A stretch of DNA of 40,762 nucleotides from Collinsella sp. (GCA_019425005.1 JAHYYK010000016.1:1-40762), one strand, 5' to 3'. Shown: positions 1-8,554, numbered from the stretch's first letter. Translations and numbers: made by a program. Notes: a model not told the origin generated them from the sequence alone.

Positions 1-368
1 CCACGATCTACGGCCACCATATGAACGATGGGTCGATGTTCAACGTGATTTCGGATACGACTGACCAGGCAACGTTCGATAGCATTGAATATGTGTACTA
101 CATCACGCGCGATGCGACGTATAAGTTGCGTCCGCTGGCGACCAAGGTGGTCGAGGACACGTATGCCAAGGCGCGCACGACCAATTTTGAGGGCGACGAC
201 GGACTCAAGAACTACCTGTCCGAGATGCTCGACGGCGCTTCTGCCGTGGCGAGTGATGCCACCGATCGTGCCGCTTCGGCAACTAAGGTTGTAACGCTTG
301 TGACCTGTCGTTCGCTGTCGCTGAGCAACACACGTGCCGTCATGGTGCTCACGCCGGTCGAGGAATAA
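1..368 (+). CDS. srtB: Class B sortase, C-terminal part (cut by window edge)
   Basis: The frame is open from the first bases, and the visible part starts inside the catalytic domain, so the N-terminus with its membrane anchor lies outside the window. The sequence TIYGHHMNDGSMF carries the catalytic His of class B sortases. TLVTC near the C-terminus holds the nucleophile Cys, and the Arg of NTRAVMV completes the triad. Sortases are extracellular transpeptidases that cleave a sorting motif and join surface proteins to the wall or to pilins. An internal ATG at 21 lies within the His motif and cannot be the true start. The gene ends at TAA 366-368, 64 nt before the MoaE-like gene. Whether it handles the LAATG and LASTG proteins encoded 15-25 kb away cannot be told, because that motif type is usually linked to other sortase classes. 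Confidence 0.9.
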   Translation, partial: TIYGHHMNDGSMFNVISDTTDQATFDSIEYVYYITRDATYKLRPLATKVVEDTYAKARTTNFEGDDGLKNYLSEMLDGASAVASDATDRAASATKVVTLVTCRSLSLSNTRAVMVLTPVEE

Positions 369-432
369 GTTGTTCGAGAGTAGCTAAAAAGGCCCCGTCC
401 CAAATTGGCTACTCGACGACGGTAAGGGAGAA

Positions 433-852
433 ATGATGCTCGAGAGTGGCAAATTGATGCCTTCGATTGATGCTTGGCTGCGCGAGGCCAAGGCCGATGC
501 TTCGGCGGCAGGCTGTGGGATGTATCTGACGCATAACGGTGTGGTGCGCGCGACGCCCAAGGCTGAGGTGCGCGGAGTCGAGACCGATGGCGTGGCGCCT
601 GGGCATAAGGTGGGCGGCATGGTGTTTGGCTTCGATGCTCAGAAGGTGCAGGCTGCTATCGAGGCCACGCGCGCGATGCCGGGTATCGGCTATGTGCGCG
701 TGTGGCTGGCAAGCGGCGAGCTTACCGTAGGTGACGACATCATGCTCGTGCTTATCGGCGGGGACATTCGCCCACACGTGGTCGATGCACTGCAGGCGCT
801 CGTTGGCACCATCAAGAACGAATGCGTGAGTGAGGTCGAGCGCGAGGCATAG
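433..852 (+). CDS. MoaE-like protein (molybdopterin synthase large-subunit family), degenerate
   Basis: The 139-residue protein follows the MoaE fold order: a GMYLTHNGVVR strand-turn near residues 29-39, a central helix, then the VWLASGELTVGDDIMLVLI segment that matches the family's HRVGxLxVGE region, and a C-terminal helix with LVGTIKNE. MoaE transfers sulfur to precursor Z together with MoaD. Here the first conserved Lys (TIKNE) is present. The second, normally in a WKKE-like motif, is replaced by EVERE, and the protein ends there. No moaD or other molybdopterin gene is visible nearby. It may therefore be a repurposed or low-activity homologue. Two adjacent ATG codons (433 and 436) follow a GGGAGA ribosome site; either could be used. 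Confidence 0.6.
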   Translation: MMLESGKLMPSIDAWLREAKADASAAGCGMYLTHNGVVRATPKAEVRGVETDGVAPGHKVGGMVFGFDAQKVQAAIEATRAMPGIGYVRVWLASGELTVGDDIMLVLIGGDIRPHVVDALQALVGTIKNECVSEVEREA

Positions 853-882
853 AGGATTGCGTCGATAGAAGGATCGTTTATA

Positions 883-921
883 AAAATGCCCACCGGTACG
901 TGTGATACCGGCGGGCATTTT
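883..921. terminator. Bidirectional rho-independent terminator
   Basis: Arms 883-899 and 905-921 form a 17-bp stem with two non-Watson-Crick positions, flanked by A-rich sequence on the left and T-rich on the right. It lies between the convergent MoaE-like gene and the minus-strand membrane protein. The mismatches become G-U pairs on the minus strand, so it should work best for the membrane protein transcript. Confidence 0.8.
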
Positions 922-942
922 GCGTTTTGGGCGCGGCGGGCG

Positions 943-2172
943 CTAAACGCGCGTGGCGTCCTTGGGGCTCATGGTCATGCTCTGGAAGCGGTTCTCCATG
1001 TAGTCGTTATCGAAATACTTGCCGTAGAACTGTGCGACGGGAATGTCCGGCTCCGTGCCGTTAACGCGCTGGTACCAGTAGTCGAGCGACTGCAGCGTCA
1101 TGACGCCGTCGACCAGCATAATGACGGTAAAGATGACGGTGGCCGAGTAGCGGCTCTTCCAGGGGATCTTGTTGATGAGCTTAAGCAGCCTCGGTAGCAG
1201 CAGCTTGATCCAGATGAGGCCACCTAGGCCCCACAGGCAGGCAAAGCCCGTGCAGGTGCGTCCGCCCGTGAGGACCACGAGCGGATCGGGCAAACCAAAC
1301 AGCGTTATGTGCGAGTAGCTCCACGAGACCACGCCAAACGCGGTCTGCATAAACCAGCCCACGAACACCTCAAAGCTCGCGCCGAGCACAGCGCTCACCA
1401 GGAAAATGATGATGGGGTTCTTTTTGTAGAAGCGGTTAAGCACCATGGTCATGAGCACGGCGCCAAATCCGTAGATGGGGCTGAAAGGGCCAAACAGCAT
1501 GCCGGCGCGGTCCTGGTAGACGCCCGGGTCGTTGACCGTCATGTGCCAGATGTCCTCCAAGATAAGTCCCAGTACGCAGCAGACGAAGAATACCCAGAAC
1601 AGGTTGAAGTAGTTGAGCTTGATGTAGCCCTCGCCGGTCTCATCGCGGCCGAGCATGCCCTCGGCGGCGGCATCGCGGTCGAGCATCTCCTGCAGGCGGC
1701 GCTGCAGCTCGCGCTCCTGACGCAGCGTGGGGTCGACGGTGGCCGAAAGCGCGATGAGGATGCCGAGCTGAATAGCGGGGCGCAGCAAGAAGGGCCCGAT
1801 ACCCTGGAGCATCACGTCGACCAAAAGCTCGACGACGGTGAATGCAATAAGGATGTAGGACAGGCGGGCGGCGTTGCGGCGCTGGTTTTTGATAAGGTCC
1901 AGGCCAAAGATGATTAGGATGACGGCACTTGCCGCAGAGAGCATGATGCCGGCGACGATAAGGCCGACTGCGACGAGCGTGTTGTCGCCGAGCTTTTCGG
2001 TGGCGTTGCCGTTAACAAGTGCCGTGATGACCTGCCACATAAAGGCAGCGACCGACGGGAGCGTGCCCACGCCGGAAAGGATGCACAGGACGGCGTACAC
2101 CTTAATGATGAGGGGAATCTTCTTGACCTCTGTGGCGCTGGGGACGCTGGGGTCGAGTTCGTTTCGATCCAT
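943..2172 (-). CDS. Putative ABC-transporter-type membrane protein, CmpB family (PF06541-like)
   Basis: This 409-residue protein has about eight or nine hydrophobic segments. The N-terminal third (residues about 20-150) holds three or four membrane spans, followed by a charged stretch (RQERELQRRLQEML) that looks like a short cytoplasmic coiled coil. The C-terminal half begins near LFWVFFVCCVLGLILE and carries FGPFSPIYGFGAVL, the hallmark of the putative ABC transporter permease (CmpB-like) family common in Firmicutes and Coriobacteriia. The family's function is not established, and no ATPase partner is next to it. The start at 2172 is supported by GAGAAAGG about 8 nt upstream on the minus strand. 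It is convergent with the MoaE-like gene and divergent from purF. Confidence 0.75.
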   Translation of the reverse strand: MDRNELDPSVPSATEVKKIPLIIKVYAVLCILSGVGTLPSVAAFMWQVITALVNGNATEKLGDNTLVAVGLIVAGIMLSAASAVILIIFGLDLIKNQRRNAARLSYILIAFTVVELLVDVMLQGIGPFLLRPAIQLGILIALSATVDPTLRQERELQRRLQEMLDRDAAAEGMLGRDETGEGYIKLNYFNLFWVFFVCCVLGLILEDIWHMTVNDPGVYQDRAGMLFGPFSPIYGFGAVLMTMVLNRFYKKNPIIIFLVSAVLGASFEVFVGWFMQTAFGVVSWSYSHITLFGLPDPLVVLTGGRTCTGFACLWGLGGLIWIKLLLPRLLKLINKIPWKSRYSATVIFTVIMLVDGVMTLQSLDYWYQRVNGTEPDIPVAQFYGKYFDNDYMENRFQSMTMSPKDATRV

Positions 2173-2410
2173 ACAGAACCTTTCTCGCTTTGTTGTAGGT
2201 TATAAGGATACGCCGCCGACCTGCCAAAAGACAGGACGAACGTCCCAATTGCAACTTTGTAATCCCCAACGGCGGACGCGGCGGCCATCTGGGGGCGCGG
2301 GCACTTACACTGGACAGACCGATAAAATGTTTGGCAACAAAACTGATTATTAGCTCGGTGGGCTTTTAAAAAGCGCTGCTCATGCGCTGGGGAGCACGTC
2401 GCGCCGTGCG

Positions 2411-2416
2411 TATAAT
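2411..2416 (+). promoter_or_regulatory. Candidate -10 element (TATAAT) for purF
   Basis: A consensus TATAAT lies 43 nt before the purF start. No clear TTGACA is found 16-18 nt upstream. The divergent gap 2173-2458 holds nothing else recognisable; no purine riboswitch or PurR box was seen. Confidence 0.45.
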
Positions 2417-2458
2417 AAGGCGGGTAACGCCAAAAATACGAGGCTCTGAGGGGATACC

Positions 2459-4129
2459 ATGTCTCAAGAAACCATCCGCGCGGCCGAGCGTGCCGCGGGA
2501 CAGGTGAACACCATGTCGACGTATGATCCGGACTCCGACCAGCTGCATGAGGAATGTGGCATTTTCGGCGTATGGGCGCCCGATCGCGACGTGGCTCGAC
2601 TGACGTACTTTGGCCTGCGTGCGCTGCAGCACCGTGGCCAGGAATCGGCTGGAATCGCCGTGGGTGACGGCGGCACGGTTATGGTCCGCAAAGATCTGGG
2701 CCTGCTCGACCGCGTGTTCTCCAACGCCGACCTGTCGACGCTCTCCGGCCAGCTGGCCGTGGGCCACGTGCGCTATGGCACCGCCGGTGCCAAGAGCTGG
2801 GAAGCCTCTCAGCCGCACCTCTCTACCATCAACAGCGTCATTATCGCGCTCGCGCACAACGGCACCCTCGTCAACACCGACGAGCTGCGCCGTCAGCTGA
2901 TCGAGCTGGGCGTGCCGTTCCTCTCCAATTCGGATTCCGAGGTCGCGACCAAGCTTATCGGCTACTTTACCCAGCGTACGGGCCACCTGCGCGAGGGTAT
3001 TCGCAAGACCATGGAGCTCGTGCGCGGCGGCTACGCCATGACGCTCATCAACGAGCAGGCGCTCTACGCATTCCGCGATCCACACGGCATTCGCCCGCTC
3101 GTGCTGGGCAAGCTGGTGGACGAGGGTCTGGACCAGGCCGATGCCGCAGCCGTTTCGCAGCTGCCGTCGCAGGACGGCGCCGCGACGGTCGACTCCGCCG
3201 TCCGTGTCACGCGCGCCGGCGGCTGGGTCGTTGCTTCCGAGACCTGCGCACTCGACATCGTGGGTGCCGAGTACGTCCGTGACGTCCGTCCCGGCGAGAT
3301 CTTGCGCATCAGCGCCGAGGGCCTGGTATCCGAGCAGGGCGTGCCTGCAGCCGAAGAGCCCGCCAACTGCATCTTTGAGCAGGTCTACTTTGCCCGCCCC
3401 GACTCCATCATGAACGGCAAGAGCGTCTATGCCTGCCGTTACGACATGGGTCGTCAGCTGGCACATGAGGAGCCTGTCGAGGCCGACCTGGTCATCGGCG
3501 TGCCCGACTCCGGCCTGCCGCCTGCGGAGGGGTATTCGCACGAGAGCGGTATTCCCTTTGGCGAGGGCCTTATCAAGAACCGCTACGTGGGCCGTACGTT
3601 TATCGAGCCTACGCAGGAGTTGCGCGCCATGGGCGTGCGTATGAAACTCAACCCGCTGCGCGACAACATCGAGGGCAAGCGCCTGGTCGTCATCGACGAC
3701 TCCATCGTGCGCGGCACCACCATGGTGCAGCTCGTCAAGATGCTGCGCAACGCCGGCGCCAAGGAGATTCATATCCGCATCAACTCGCCCGAGGTCATCT
3801 GGCCGTGCTTCTACGGTATCGATACCGACGTGCAGTCGCAGCTTATCAGCGCCAACAAGACGGTCGACGAGATTTGCGAGTATATCGGCGCCGATTCGCT
3901 GGCCTTCCTTTCGGTCGAGGGCCTGCTTAAGGTCATGCCCAAGGGCGGTTACTGCGATGCGTGCTTTACCGGCCGCTACCCCGTGGCGATTCCCGAGAGC
4001 TTTGGCCGCGACAAGTTTATGGAGGGCTTTAAGCCCCGCAACCTGGACAAGCCGCTGCACTTTGACGACGACGCCGTGATCGAGAAATACGACGACCGCA
4101 GCTGGGAAGAGGAGCACGGCGAGGCATAA
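2459..4129 (+). CDS. purF: Amidophosphoribosyltransferase PurF (Fe-S type)
   Basis: This enzyme catalyses the first committed step of de novo purine synthesis: PRPP plus glutamine gives phosphoribosylamine. The 556-residue product has an N-terminal Ntn glutaminase domain whose nucleophile is Cys33 in EECGIFG, implying removal of a 32-residue leader that is longer than the Bacillus propeptide. The glutaminase motifs ALQHRGQESAGI and GHVRYGT are intact. The C-terminal phosphoribosyltransferase domain contains VVIDDSIVRGTT. Cysteines in ANCIFEQ, WPCFYG and YCDACF correspond to the four [4Fe-4S] ligands of the Bacillus-type enzyme. The start at 2459 has GAGGGG upstream; an internal Met19 is a weaker option. 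The TAA stop is also the first triplet of a dispersed repeat (4127-4175). purM follows 157 nt downstream. Confidence 0.97.
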   Translation: MSQETIRAAERAAGQVNTMSTYDPDSDQLHEECGIFGVWAPDRDVARLTYFGLRALQHRGQESAGIAVGDGGTVMVRKDLGLLDRVFSNADLSTLSGQLAVGHVRYGTAGAKSWEASQPHLSTINSVIIALAHNGTLVNTDELRRQLIELGVPFLSNSDSEVATKLIGYFTQRTGHLREGIRKTMELVRGGYAMTLINEQALYAFRDPHGIRPLVLGKLVDEGLDQADAAAVSQLPSQDGAATVDSAVRVTRAGGWVVASETCALDIVGAEYVRDVRPGEILRISAEGLVSEQGVPAAEEPANCIFEQVYFARPDSIMNGKSVYACRYDMGRQLAHEEPVEADLVIGVPDSGLPPAEGYSHESGIPFGEGLIKNRYVGRTFIEPTQELRAMGVRMKLNPLRDNIEGKRLVVIDDSIVRGTTMVQLVKMLRNAGAKEIHIRINSPEVIWPCFYGIDTDVQSQLISANKTVDEICEYIGADSLAFLSVEGLLKVMPKGGYCDACFTGRYPVAIPESFGRDKFMEGFKPRNLDKPLHFDDDAVIEKYDDRSWEEEHGEA

Positions 4130-4175
4130 AACCTGCCATATGGGGACAGGTTTATTTTGGTAGGTTTTACCTGCT
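4127..4175 (+). repeat. GGGGACAG-type palindromic repeat starting at the purF stop codon
   Basis: An imperfect inverted repeat (4127-4137 with 4159-4169) encloses GGGGACAGGTTTATTTTGG and ends in TTTTACCTGC. A close copy occurs in the same gene-relative orientation at the end of pth (28030-28076), and a divergent copy lies at 27871-27923. In both purF and pth the TAA stop is the first triplet of the element. The rest of the purF-purM gap has a GGCGCC hairpin and nothing else clear. Confidence 0.8.
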
Positions 4176-4286
4176 GTTTTGTTGATATGACGGCGCGTGC
4201 TGTTATGGCGCGCGCCGAAATGAACGCAACTATGAGCACCGTTTGGCGCCCGTGCGGCGCCACGGTAGTGGGAGAGGAAGGCTCAG

Positions 4287-5390
4287 ATGGGCGACAGCAA
4301 GCATGTGACGTACGAGGACGCCGGCGTCGATACCGCCGAGGGCGGCCGCGCCGTCGACGCGATTAAGCAGATGGTCAAGGACACCAACCGCCCCGAGGTT
4401 ATCGGTGGCATCGGCGGCTTTGGCGGCCTGTTCTCGGCCGCCGCGCTCAAGGATATGGAAGACCCGATCCTGATTAGCGGTACCGACGGCGTGGGCACCA
4501 AGCTCGTGCTCGCCCAGATCATGGACCGTCACGAGACGGTTGGCCAGGACCTGGTCGCTATGTGCGTCAACGATATTCTGGCTTCGGGCGCCGAGCCGCT
4601 GTTCTTCCTGGACTACGTTGCCATCGGTCACATCGAGGCCGAGCACATGGCAAAGATTATCAAGGGTGTGGCCGACGGCTGCAAGCTCGCGGGCTGCGCG
4701 CTCGTGGGCGGTGAGATGGCCGAGCACCCGGGCGTCATGGCTCCTGCCGACTACGACCTTGCCGGATTTACCGTGGGCGTCGTCGACCGTCCCAAGATGC
4801 TCGACCCCGCAAACGTCCGCCCGGGCGATGTGATCCTGGGCCTGCCTTCCACCGGCGTGCACTCCAACGGCTACTCGCTCGTGCGTAAGGTCATTGGCGT
4901 CGACGGCGTTAAGCCGGGCACGCCCGAGGCCGTCGCTAAGGCCGAGGAGCTGAGCCGTCCGCTCGAGGAGCTCGGCGGTGCATCGCTGGCAGACGCTCTG
5001 TTGGCCCCCACGCGCATCTACGTCAAGCCGATCCTGGAGCTGCTGCGCGGCGGCGCCAACGTGCACGCCATCGCCCACATCACTGGCGGCGGTATTACCG
5101 AGAACCTCAACCGTGCGCTCGCCGATGACGTCGACGCCGTGGTCACCCGCAACGGTGCCGAGATGGGTTGGGACGTTCCGCCCGTCATCACCTACGTGTC
5201 GCGCCAGGCCGAGCTTGCGCCCAACGAGGCATGCAAGACCTTCAACATGGGCGTCGGCCTGTGTCTGATCGTCGCCCCCGAGGACGAGGCCGCCGTGACC
5301 GAGGCACTGGTCGCGCTGGGCGAGAAGCCGTTCCGCGTGGGCGAGTGCGTCGAGGGTTCCGGTAAGGTCGTGTACTCCGATGAGCGCTAA
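4287..5390 (+). CDS. purM: Phosphoribosylformylglycinamidine cyclo-ligase (AIR synthetase) PurM
   Basis: PurM converts FGAM to AIR with ATP in the fifth step of purine synthesis. The 367-residue protein is of usual family length. It shows the N-terminal VDTAEGGRAVDAIK segment, ISGTDGVGTKL, DLVAMCVNDI, GGEMAEHPG and GLPSTGVHSNGYSLVR, which are ATP-binding and dimer-core motifs of the PurM/PurL family, then HITGGGITENLNR in the C-terminal half. The start at 4287 is preceded by GAGGAAGG. Its last codons overlap the purN start by 11 nt, so the two are probably translationally coupled and co-transcribed. Confidence 0.97.
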   Translation: MGDSKHVTYEDAGVDTAEGGRAVDAIKQMVKDTNRPEVIGGIGGFGGLFSAAALKDMEDPILISGTDGVGTKLVLAQIMDRHETVGQDLVAMCVNDILASGAEPLFFLDYVAIGHIEAEHMAKIIKGVADGCKLAGCALVGGEMAEHPGVMAPADYDLAGFTVGVVDRPKMLDPANVRPGDVILGLPSTGVHSNGYSLVRKVIGVDGVKPGTPEAVAKAEELSRPLEELGGASLADALLAPTRIYVKPILELLRGGANVHAIAHITGGGITENLNRALADDVDAVVTRNGAEMGWDVPPVITYVSRQAELAPNEACKTFNMGVGLCLIVAPEDEAAVTEALVALGEKPFRVGECVEGSGKVVYSDER

Positions 5391-6081
5391 CGAGCAGATG
5401 GCTGCTGCCGTGGGCCTGGACTTTGTGCCCTATACCCGTCCGACTGGCACCGATACGGCCGAGCCGCTCAAGATCGGCGTGCTCATCAGCGGCTCTGGCA
5501 CCAACCTGCAGGCGCTGATTGACCTGATCGCTGCCGGCAAGCTCAATGCTTCGATTGAGCTGGTGGTGTCGAGCCGTCCTTCGGCCAAGGGGTTGCAGCG
5601 TGCCGAGCGTGCGGGTATCCAGACGCTGACGCTGTCCAAGGATGTCTATGCCGACCCCATCGCCGCCGACGAGATCATCGCGCACGAGCTGCTCGAGCGC
5701 GGCTGCGAGTATGTGGTCATGGCCGGCTACATGCGCATGGTGCACACGCCGCTGCTGGCGGCGTTTCCCAACCGCGTGGTCAACTTGCATCCGGCGCTGC
5801 TGCCGAGCTTTACCGGTGCGCATGCGATTGACGATGCCTTTGTGCGCGGCGTCAAGGTAACTGGCGTGACCGTGCATTTTGCCAACGAGGTCTACGACAA
5901 CGGTCCCATCATCGCCCAGAGTGCGCTGGCTGTCGAGGAGGGCTGGGATGTCGACACGCTCGAGGAGCACATCCACGCGATTGAGCACGTGCTGTATCCC
6001 GAGGTCGTGCAAATGCTCGCCGACGGCCGCGTCCACGTGCTGGAGAGCGGCAAGGTCGCAATTGATGCGCCCCGCGGCTAG
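5380..6081 (+). CDS. purN: Phosphoribosylglycinamide formyltransferase PurN
   Basis: PurN transfers a formyl group from 10-formyl-tetrahydrofolate to GAR. The 233-residue product has the N-terminal ISGSGTNLQALID phosphate-binding loop, VVMAGYMRM, the catalytic NLHPALLPSF (Asn and His), GVTVHFANE and the catalytic Asp in YDNGPII. It carries about 25 extra N-terminal residues before the usual KIGVLISG start. That extension is a consequence of choosing the ATG that overlaps purM, and no better-placed internal start is visible. The folate cofactor links it to the FolP-FolK gene at the other end of the window. A terminator follows at 6114-6155. Confidence 0.95.
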   Translation: MSANEQMAAAVGLDFVPYTRPTGTDTAEPLKIGVLISGSGTNLQALIDLIAAGKLNASIELVVSSRPSAKGLQRAERAGIQTLTLSKDVYADPIAADEIIAHELLERGCEYVVMAGYMRMVHTPLLAAFPNRVVNLHPALLPSFTGAHAIDDAFVRGVKVTGVTVHFANEVYDNGPIIAQSALAVEEGWDVDTLEEHIHAIEHVLYPEVVQMLADGRVHVLESGKVAIDAPRG

Positions 6082-6113
6082 CGGCGCACAGTACAATTTA
6101 GTTGAGTGGTCAG

Positions 6114-6155
6114 GGTGGTCATTGGCGCCAAGGCGCGCGTGGCCACCTTTTGTTT
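6114..6155 (+). terminator. Rho-independent terminator after purN
   Basis: Arms 6114-6121 and 6140-6147 form an 8-bp stem with one G-U pair and an internal GC-rich hairpin, followed by TTTTGTTTT. It ends the purF-purM-purN unit. Confidence 0.75.
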
Positions 6156-6159
6156 TGGG

Positions 6160-6188
6160 TAGTCATCGGGGACGTTCTTGAATGACTA
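6160..6188. repeat. Short palindromic GGGGAC repeat
   Basis: A perfect 7-bp inverted repeat (TAGTCAT at 6160-6166, ATGACTA at 6182-6188) encloses CGGGGACGTTCTTGA. It resembles the other GGGGAC-centred palindromes in the window and lies just before the EIIA ribosome site. Confidence 0.55.
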
Positions 6189-6206
6189 GGTGAGAGAGGT
6201 GAGCGC

Positions 6207-6671
6207 ATGGCGGATAACGAAGCGCTGTTTGCGCCTGAGCTGGTGTTTTTTGATTGGGAGTGTGCGACGCCGGATGAGGTGTTCGCGCGGCTTGAGGGCG
6301 AGCTTGTACCGCGTGGCTACATTGCCGACGGTTGGTTCGACGCCGTTCGCACGCGCGAGGATGCCTATCCCACGGGTCTTGCCATGCCGGCGGCAAACAT
6401 TGCCATTCCGCATACCGATCCGGGGTTTGTGGCCAAGCCCTATATCGCGGTGGTGAAGCCCGCCGCGCCCGTGACATTTAACGCTATGGCTGGCATGGGC
6501 GCTCCGGTGCCGGCGCAGATCGTCATCAATCTGGGCATCGCCGAGCCGGGCGGCCAGGTCGAGGCCCTGCAGGCGCTCATGAACATCTTTATGGACGCCG
6601 ATGCCGCAGCCGACGTGCTCGGCCAGACCACGTCCCAGGGCATGGTCGACGCCATCCGCCGTCACTTCTAA
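6207..6671 (+). CDS. PTS sugar transporter subunit IIA (fructose/mannitol-type fold)
   Basis: The 154-residue stand-alone EIIA has the family layout DEVFARLEGELVPRGY, then NIAIPHTDPGFV with the phosphorylated His in IPHTDP, and a C-terminal helix ending VDAIRRHF. It accepts phosphate from HPr and hands it to a EIIB. No EIIB, EIIC, HPr or BglG-type regulator gene lies in the window, so its sugar is unknown; GatA-like (galactitol) EIIAs look most similar. It could also act only as a regulatory phospho-acceptor. The start at 6207 follows GAGAGG. It stands alone between a terminator and a repeat. Confidence 0.85.
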   Translation: MADNEALFAPELVFFDWECATPDEVFARLEGELVPRGYIADGWFDAVRTREDAYPTGLAMPAANIAIPHTDPGFVAKPYIAVVKPAAPVTFNAMAGMGAPVPAQIVINLGIAEPGGQVEALQALMNIFMDADAAADVLGQTTSQGMVDAIRRHF

Positions 6672-6684
6672 GGTGCCGGCTGCC

Positions 6685-6740
6685 AGAGCTGTCCCCTTTG
6701 CACCAAAATGGTGCAGATTAACCTGTCCCCAATGCACCAA
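6685..6740. repeat. GGGGACAG-type palindromic repeat
   Basis: CTGTCCCC and CCTGTCCCC flank a GCACC/GGTGC hairpin, with a second TGCACCAA copy at the right end. It is another member of the GGGGACAG family, lying between the EIIA and foldase genes. An in-frame ATG within it (6708) gives a longer open frame that is not the real start of the next gene. Confidence 0.6.
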
Positions 6741-6806
6741 GCGTGCCGCGGGGGCTGCGTTGTGACACAATGGCGTTTGTTCGATTCGTTATGCGAAAGG
6801 CCAACT

Positions 6807-8027
6807 ATGGCAAATAAGAAAAAGAACCCCGCACCCGAGCCGACGCCCGAGCAGCAGGCTCGCGCCGCCTCCAGCTCTCGCAAGAAGCAGCGCAAGACCC
6901 GCGTGTCCAAGACCGTCAAGATCGTCCTGGTGGTCATCGGCGTGCTGGCGATGCTGCTTTCCGTCTCGGCCATGGCGTGCTCCGGTCTTATGTCGCAGAC
7001 CGAGGACACCTCGGGCTACAAGCTGACCGGCGGTGTTGCTGCTACTATCAACGGCACCAACCTCACCGAGGACACCGTGACCAAGCAGATCATGAGCATG
7101 CGCACGTCCTACGGCTACACCAAGGACAAGGACTGGGCACAGTATCTGGTCGACAACGACCTCACGCCCAAGAAGTACCGCAAGCAACTCATCGACTCCT
7201 ACACGCAGCAGATTCTGCTTCAACAGGCACAGAAGGAGAACGGCGTGACGGTGTCGGACGAGGAGGTCGAGAAGGCTTGGAAGGACGCGTGCAAGAGCGC
7301 GGGCGGTGCCAAGGCCTTTAAGAAGACCCTTAAGACCTACGGCTATACCGAGGACACCTACAAGGACTCGCTCAAGGAGAGCCTGGCGCAGCAAAAGCTT
7401 AAGGATGCGGTAGCGCCCACAAGCAAGCCCAAGGACAGCGAGATTGTCGATTACATCAACGAGAACCTGTCCAACTACAATGACGCCCGCCGTTCGTCGA
7501 ATATTCTGATCAAGGTCGATTCCGACGCTTCCGATGAGGACAAGGCCGCCGCCAAGGCCAAGGCGCAGGAGTGCCTGGACAAGATCAACTCCGGCGAGCT
7601 GAGCTTTGAGGACGCCGTAAAGCAGTACTCCGACGATACCGGCTCCAAGGATAAGAAGGGCGATGTGGGCTGGGACAAGCTCACCACCTTCGTCGACAGC
7701 TACCAGGCGGCGCTCGAGGGGCTCAACAAGGGCGATGTGAGCGACGTCGTCGAGTCGACCTATGGTTACCACATCATCAAGTGCACCGACTACTTCCATG
7801 TCGATAATCAGGTCGATGACATTAAGCAGGTACCCAAGGACATCAAGAAGTACGTCTCCAACGTGGTGAAGACGCAGACGGCAAGCACCGCGTACAGCGA
7901 GTGGCTGGAGCAGTACAAGAAGGACGCCGACATCACCGTTAACCCCATGCCTAAGGACGTGCCCTATAACGTGAGCCTGAAGGGCGTCACCAAGAGTTCG
8001 ACCGACGACGCGTCGACGACTGAGTAA
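6807..8027 (+). CDS. Membrane-anchored peptidyl-prolyl isomerase, SurA/PrsA-like (PpiC rotamase domain)
   Basis: The 406-residue product begins with a charged cytoplasmic stretch (residues 1-36) and one membrane span (about 37-57). A Cys at 58 in AMAC is a poor lipobox, so a signal anchor is more likely than a lipoprotein. Residues about 70-220 resemble the SurA N-terminal chaperone region, and residues about 227-330 are a parvulin-type PpiC domain (SNILIKV, LSFEDAVKQYSDD, GDVGWDKL, VVESTYGYHIIK). The C-terminus is Lys-, Asp- and Thr-rich. It probably helps fold exported proteins outside the membrane, which would suit the large surface proteins encoded nearby. The start at 6807 is chosen because GAAAGG lies 6 nt upstream; an earlier in-frame ATG lies inside a repeat. 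A GGGCGGC hairpin (8033-8058) separates it from yqeY. Confidence 0.88.
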   Translation: MANKKKNPAPEPTPEQQARAASSSRKKQRKTRVSKTVKIVLVVIGVLAMLLSVSAMACSGLMSQTEDTSGYKLTGGVAATINGTNLTEDTVTKQIMSMRTSYGYTKDKDWAQYLVDNDLTPKKYRKQLIDSYTQQILLQQAQKENGVTVSDEEVEKAWKDACKSAGGAKAFKKTLKTYGYTEDTYKDSLKESLAQQKLKDAVAPTSKPKDSEIVDYINENLSNYNDARRSSNILIKVDSDASDEDKAAAKAKAQECLDKINSGELSFEDAVKQYSDDTGSKDKKGDVGWDKLTTFVDSYQAALEGLNKGDVSDVVESTYGYHIIKCTDYFHVDNQVDDIKQVPKDIKKYVSNVVKTQTASTAYSEWLEQYKKDADITVNPMPKDVPYNVSLKGVTKSSTDDASTTE

Positions 8028-8081
8028 TCATGGGGCGGCGCCCGCGTGAGTGCCGCCCACGCTATTGAGGAGGATTTGCAG

Positions 8082-8525
8082 ATGACCAACGAAGAGCTGC
8101 AGAAGGAAATGATCGCGGCCATGAAGGCTAAGGACAAGGTTCGCCTGTCCATCATTCGCCAGGTCAAGGCCGAGGTGAAGAATATCGAGGTCAACGAGCG
8201 CCGCGATGTGACCGAGGAAGACGTCAACAGCATGATCAAGCGTCTGATTAAGCAGACGAGCGAGACGCTGGAGATGTCCATCAAGGCCGGCACCGACCAA
8301 GAGCGTACCGATAACCTGAGCGAGCAGGTCAAGATTCTGGAGAGCCTGCTGCCCGCGCAGGTTTCGGGCGAGGAGCTCGAGGCTCTGATCGAGCAGGTTA
8401 TTGCCGAGCTGGGCGCCACGTCCAAGAAGCAGATGGGCCAGGTCATGGGCGCTCTGGGCAAGGCCACCGGTGGCAACTTCGACAAGCCGGCAGCAGCAAA
8501 GATCGTTGGCGCGAAATTGGCGTAA
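8082..8525 (+). CDS. yqeY: GatB/YqeY domain protein
   Basis: The 147-residue protein is a stand-alone YqeY. It starts MTNEELQKEMIAAMKAKDK, continues through LSIIRQVKAEVKNIE and ends with a QMGQVMGALGKATGGNFDK-like helical tail, the same helical domain found at the C-terminus of GatB. YqeY is thought to bind tRNA or to be linked with amidotransferase function, but its role is not firmly known. The start at 8082 has GAGGAGG 10 nt upstream; an in-frame ATG at 8046 lacks such a site. A strong terminator follows. Confidence 0.9.
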   Translation: MTNEELQKEMIAAMKAKDKVRLSIIRQVKAEVKNIEVNERRDVTEEDVNSMIKRLIKQTSETLEMSIKAGTDQERTDNLSEQVKILESLLPAQVSGEELEALIEQVIAELGATSKKQMGQVMGALGKATGGNFDKPAAAKIVGAKLA

Positions 8526-8554
8526 GTGCCGGTCGACACATAGTTGATGTTGAG

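Noticed and set aside
2173..2458. Purine riboswitch or PurR box before purF
   Set aside because: No purine aptamer core or tandem PurBox-like motif was seen; only a -10 element was supported.
2366..4117. Long open frames antisense to purF and other genes (for example 2366-4117, 10564-11859, 21266-23896, all minus)
   Set aside because: They mirror real genes in a GC-rich genome where third-position bias keeps antisense frames open. They lack ribosome sites and show His-, Arg- and Ala-rich, non-family sequence.
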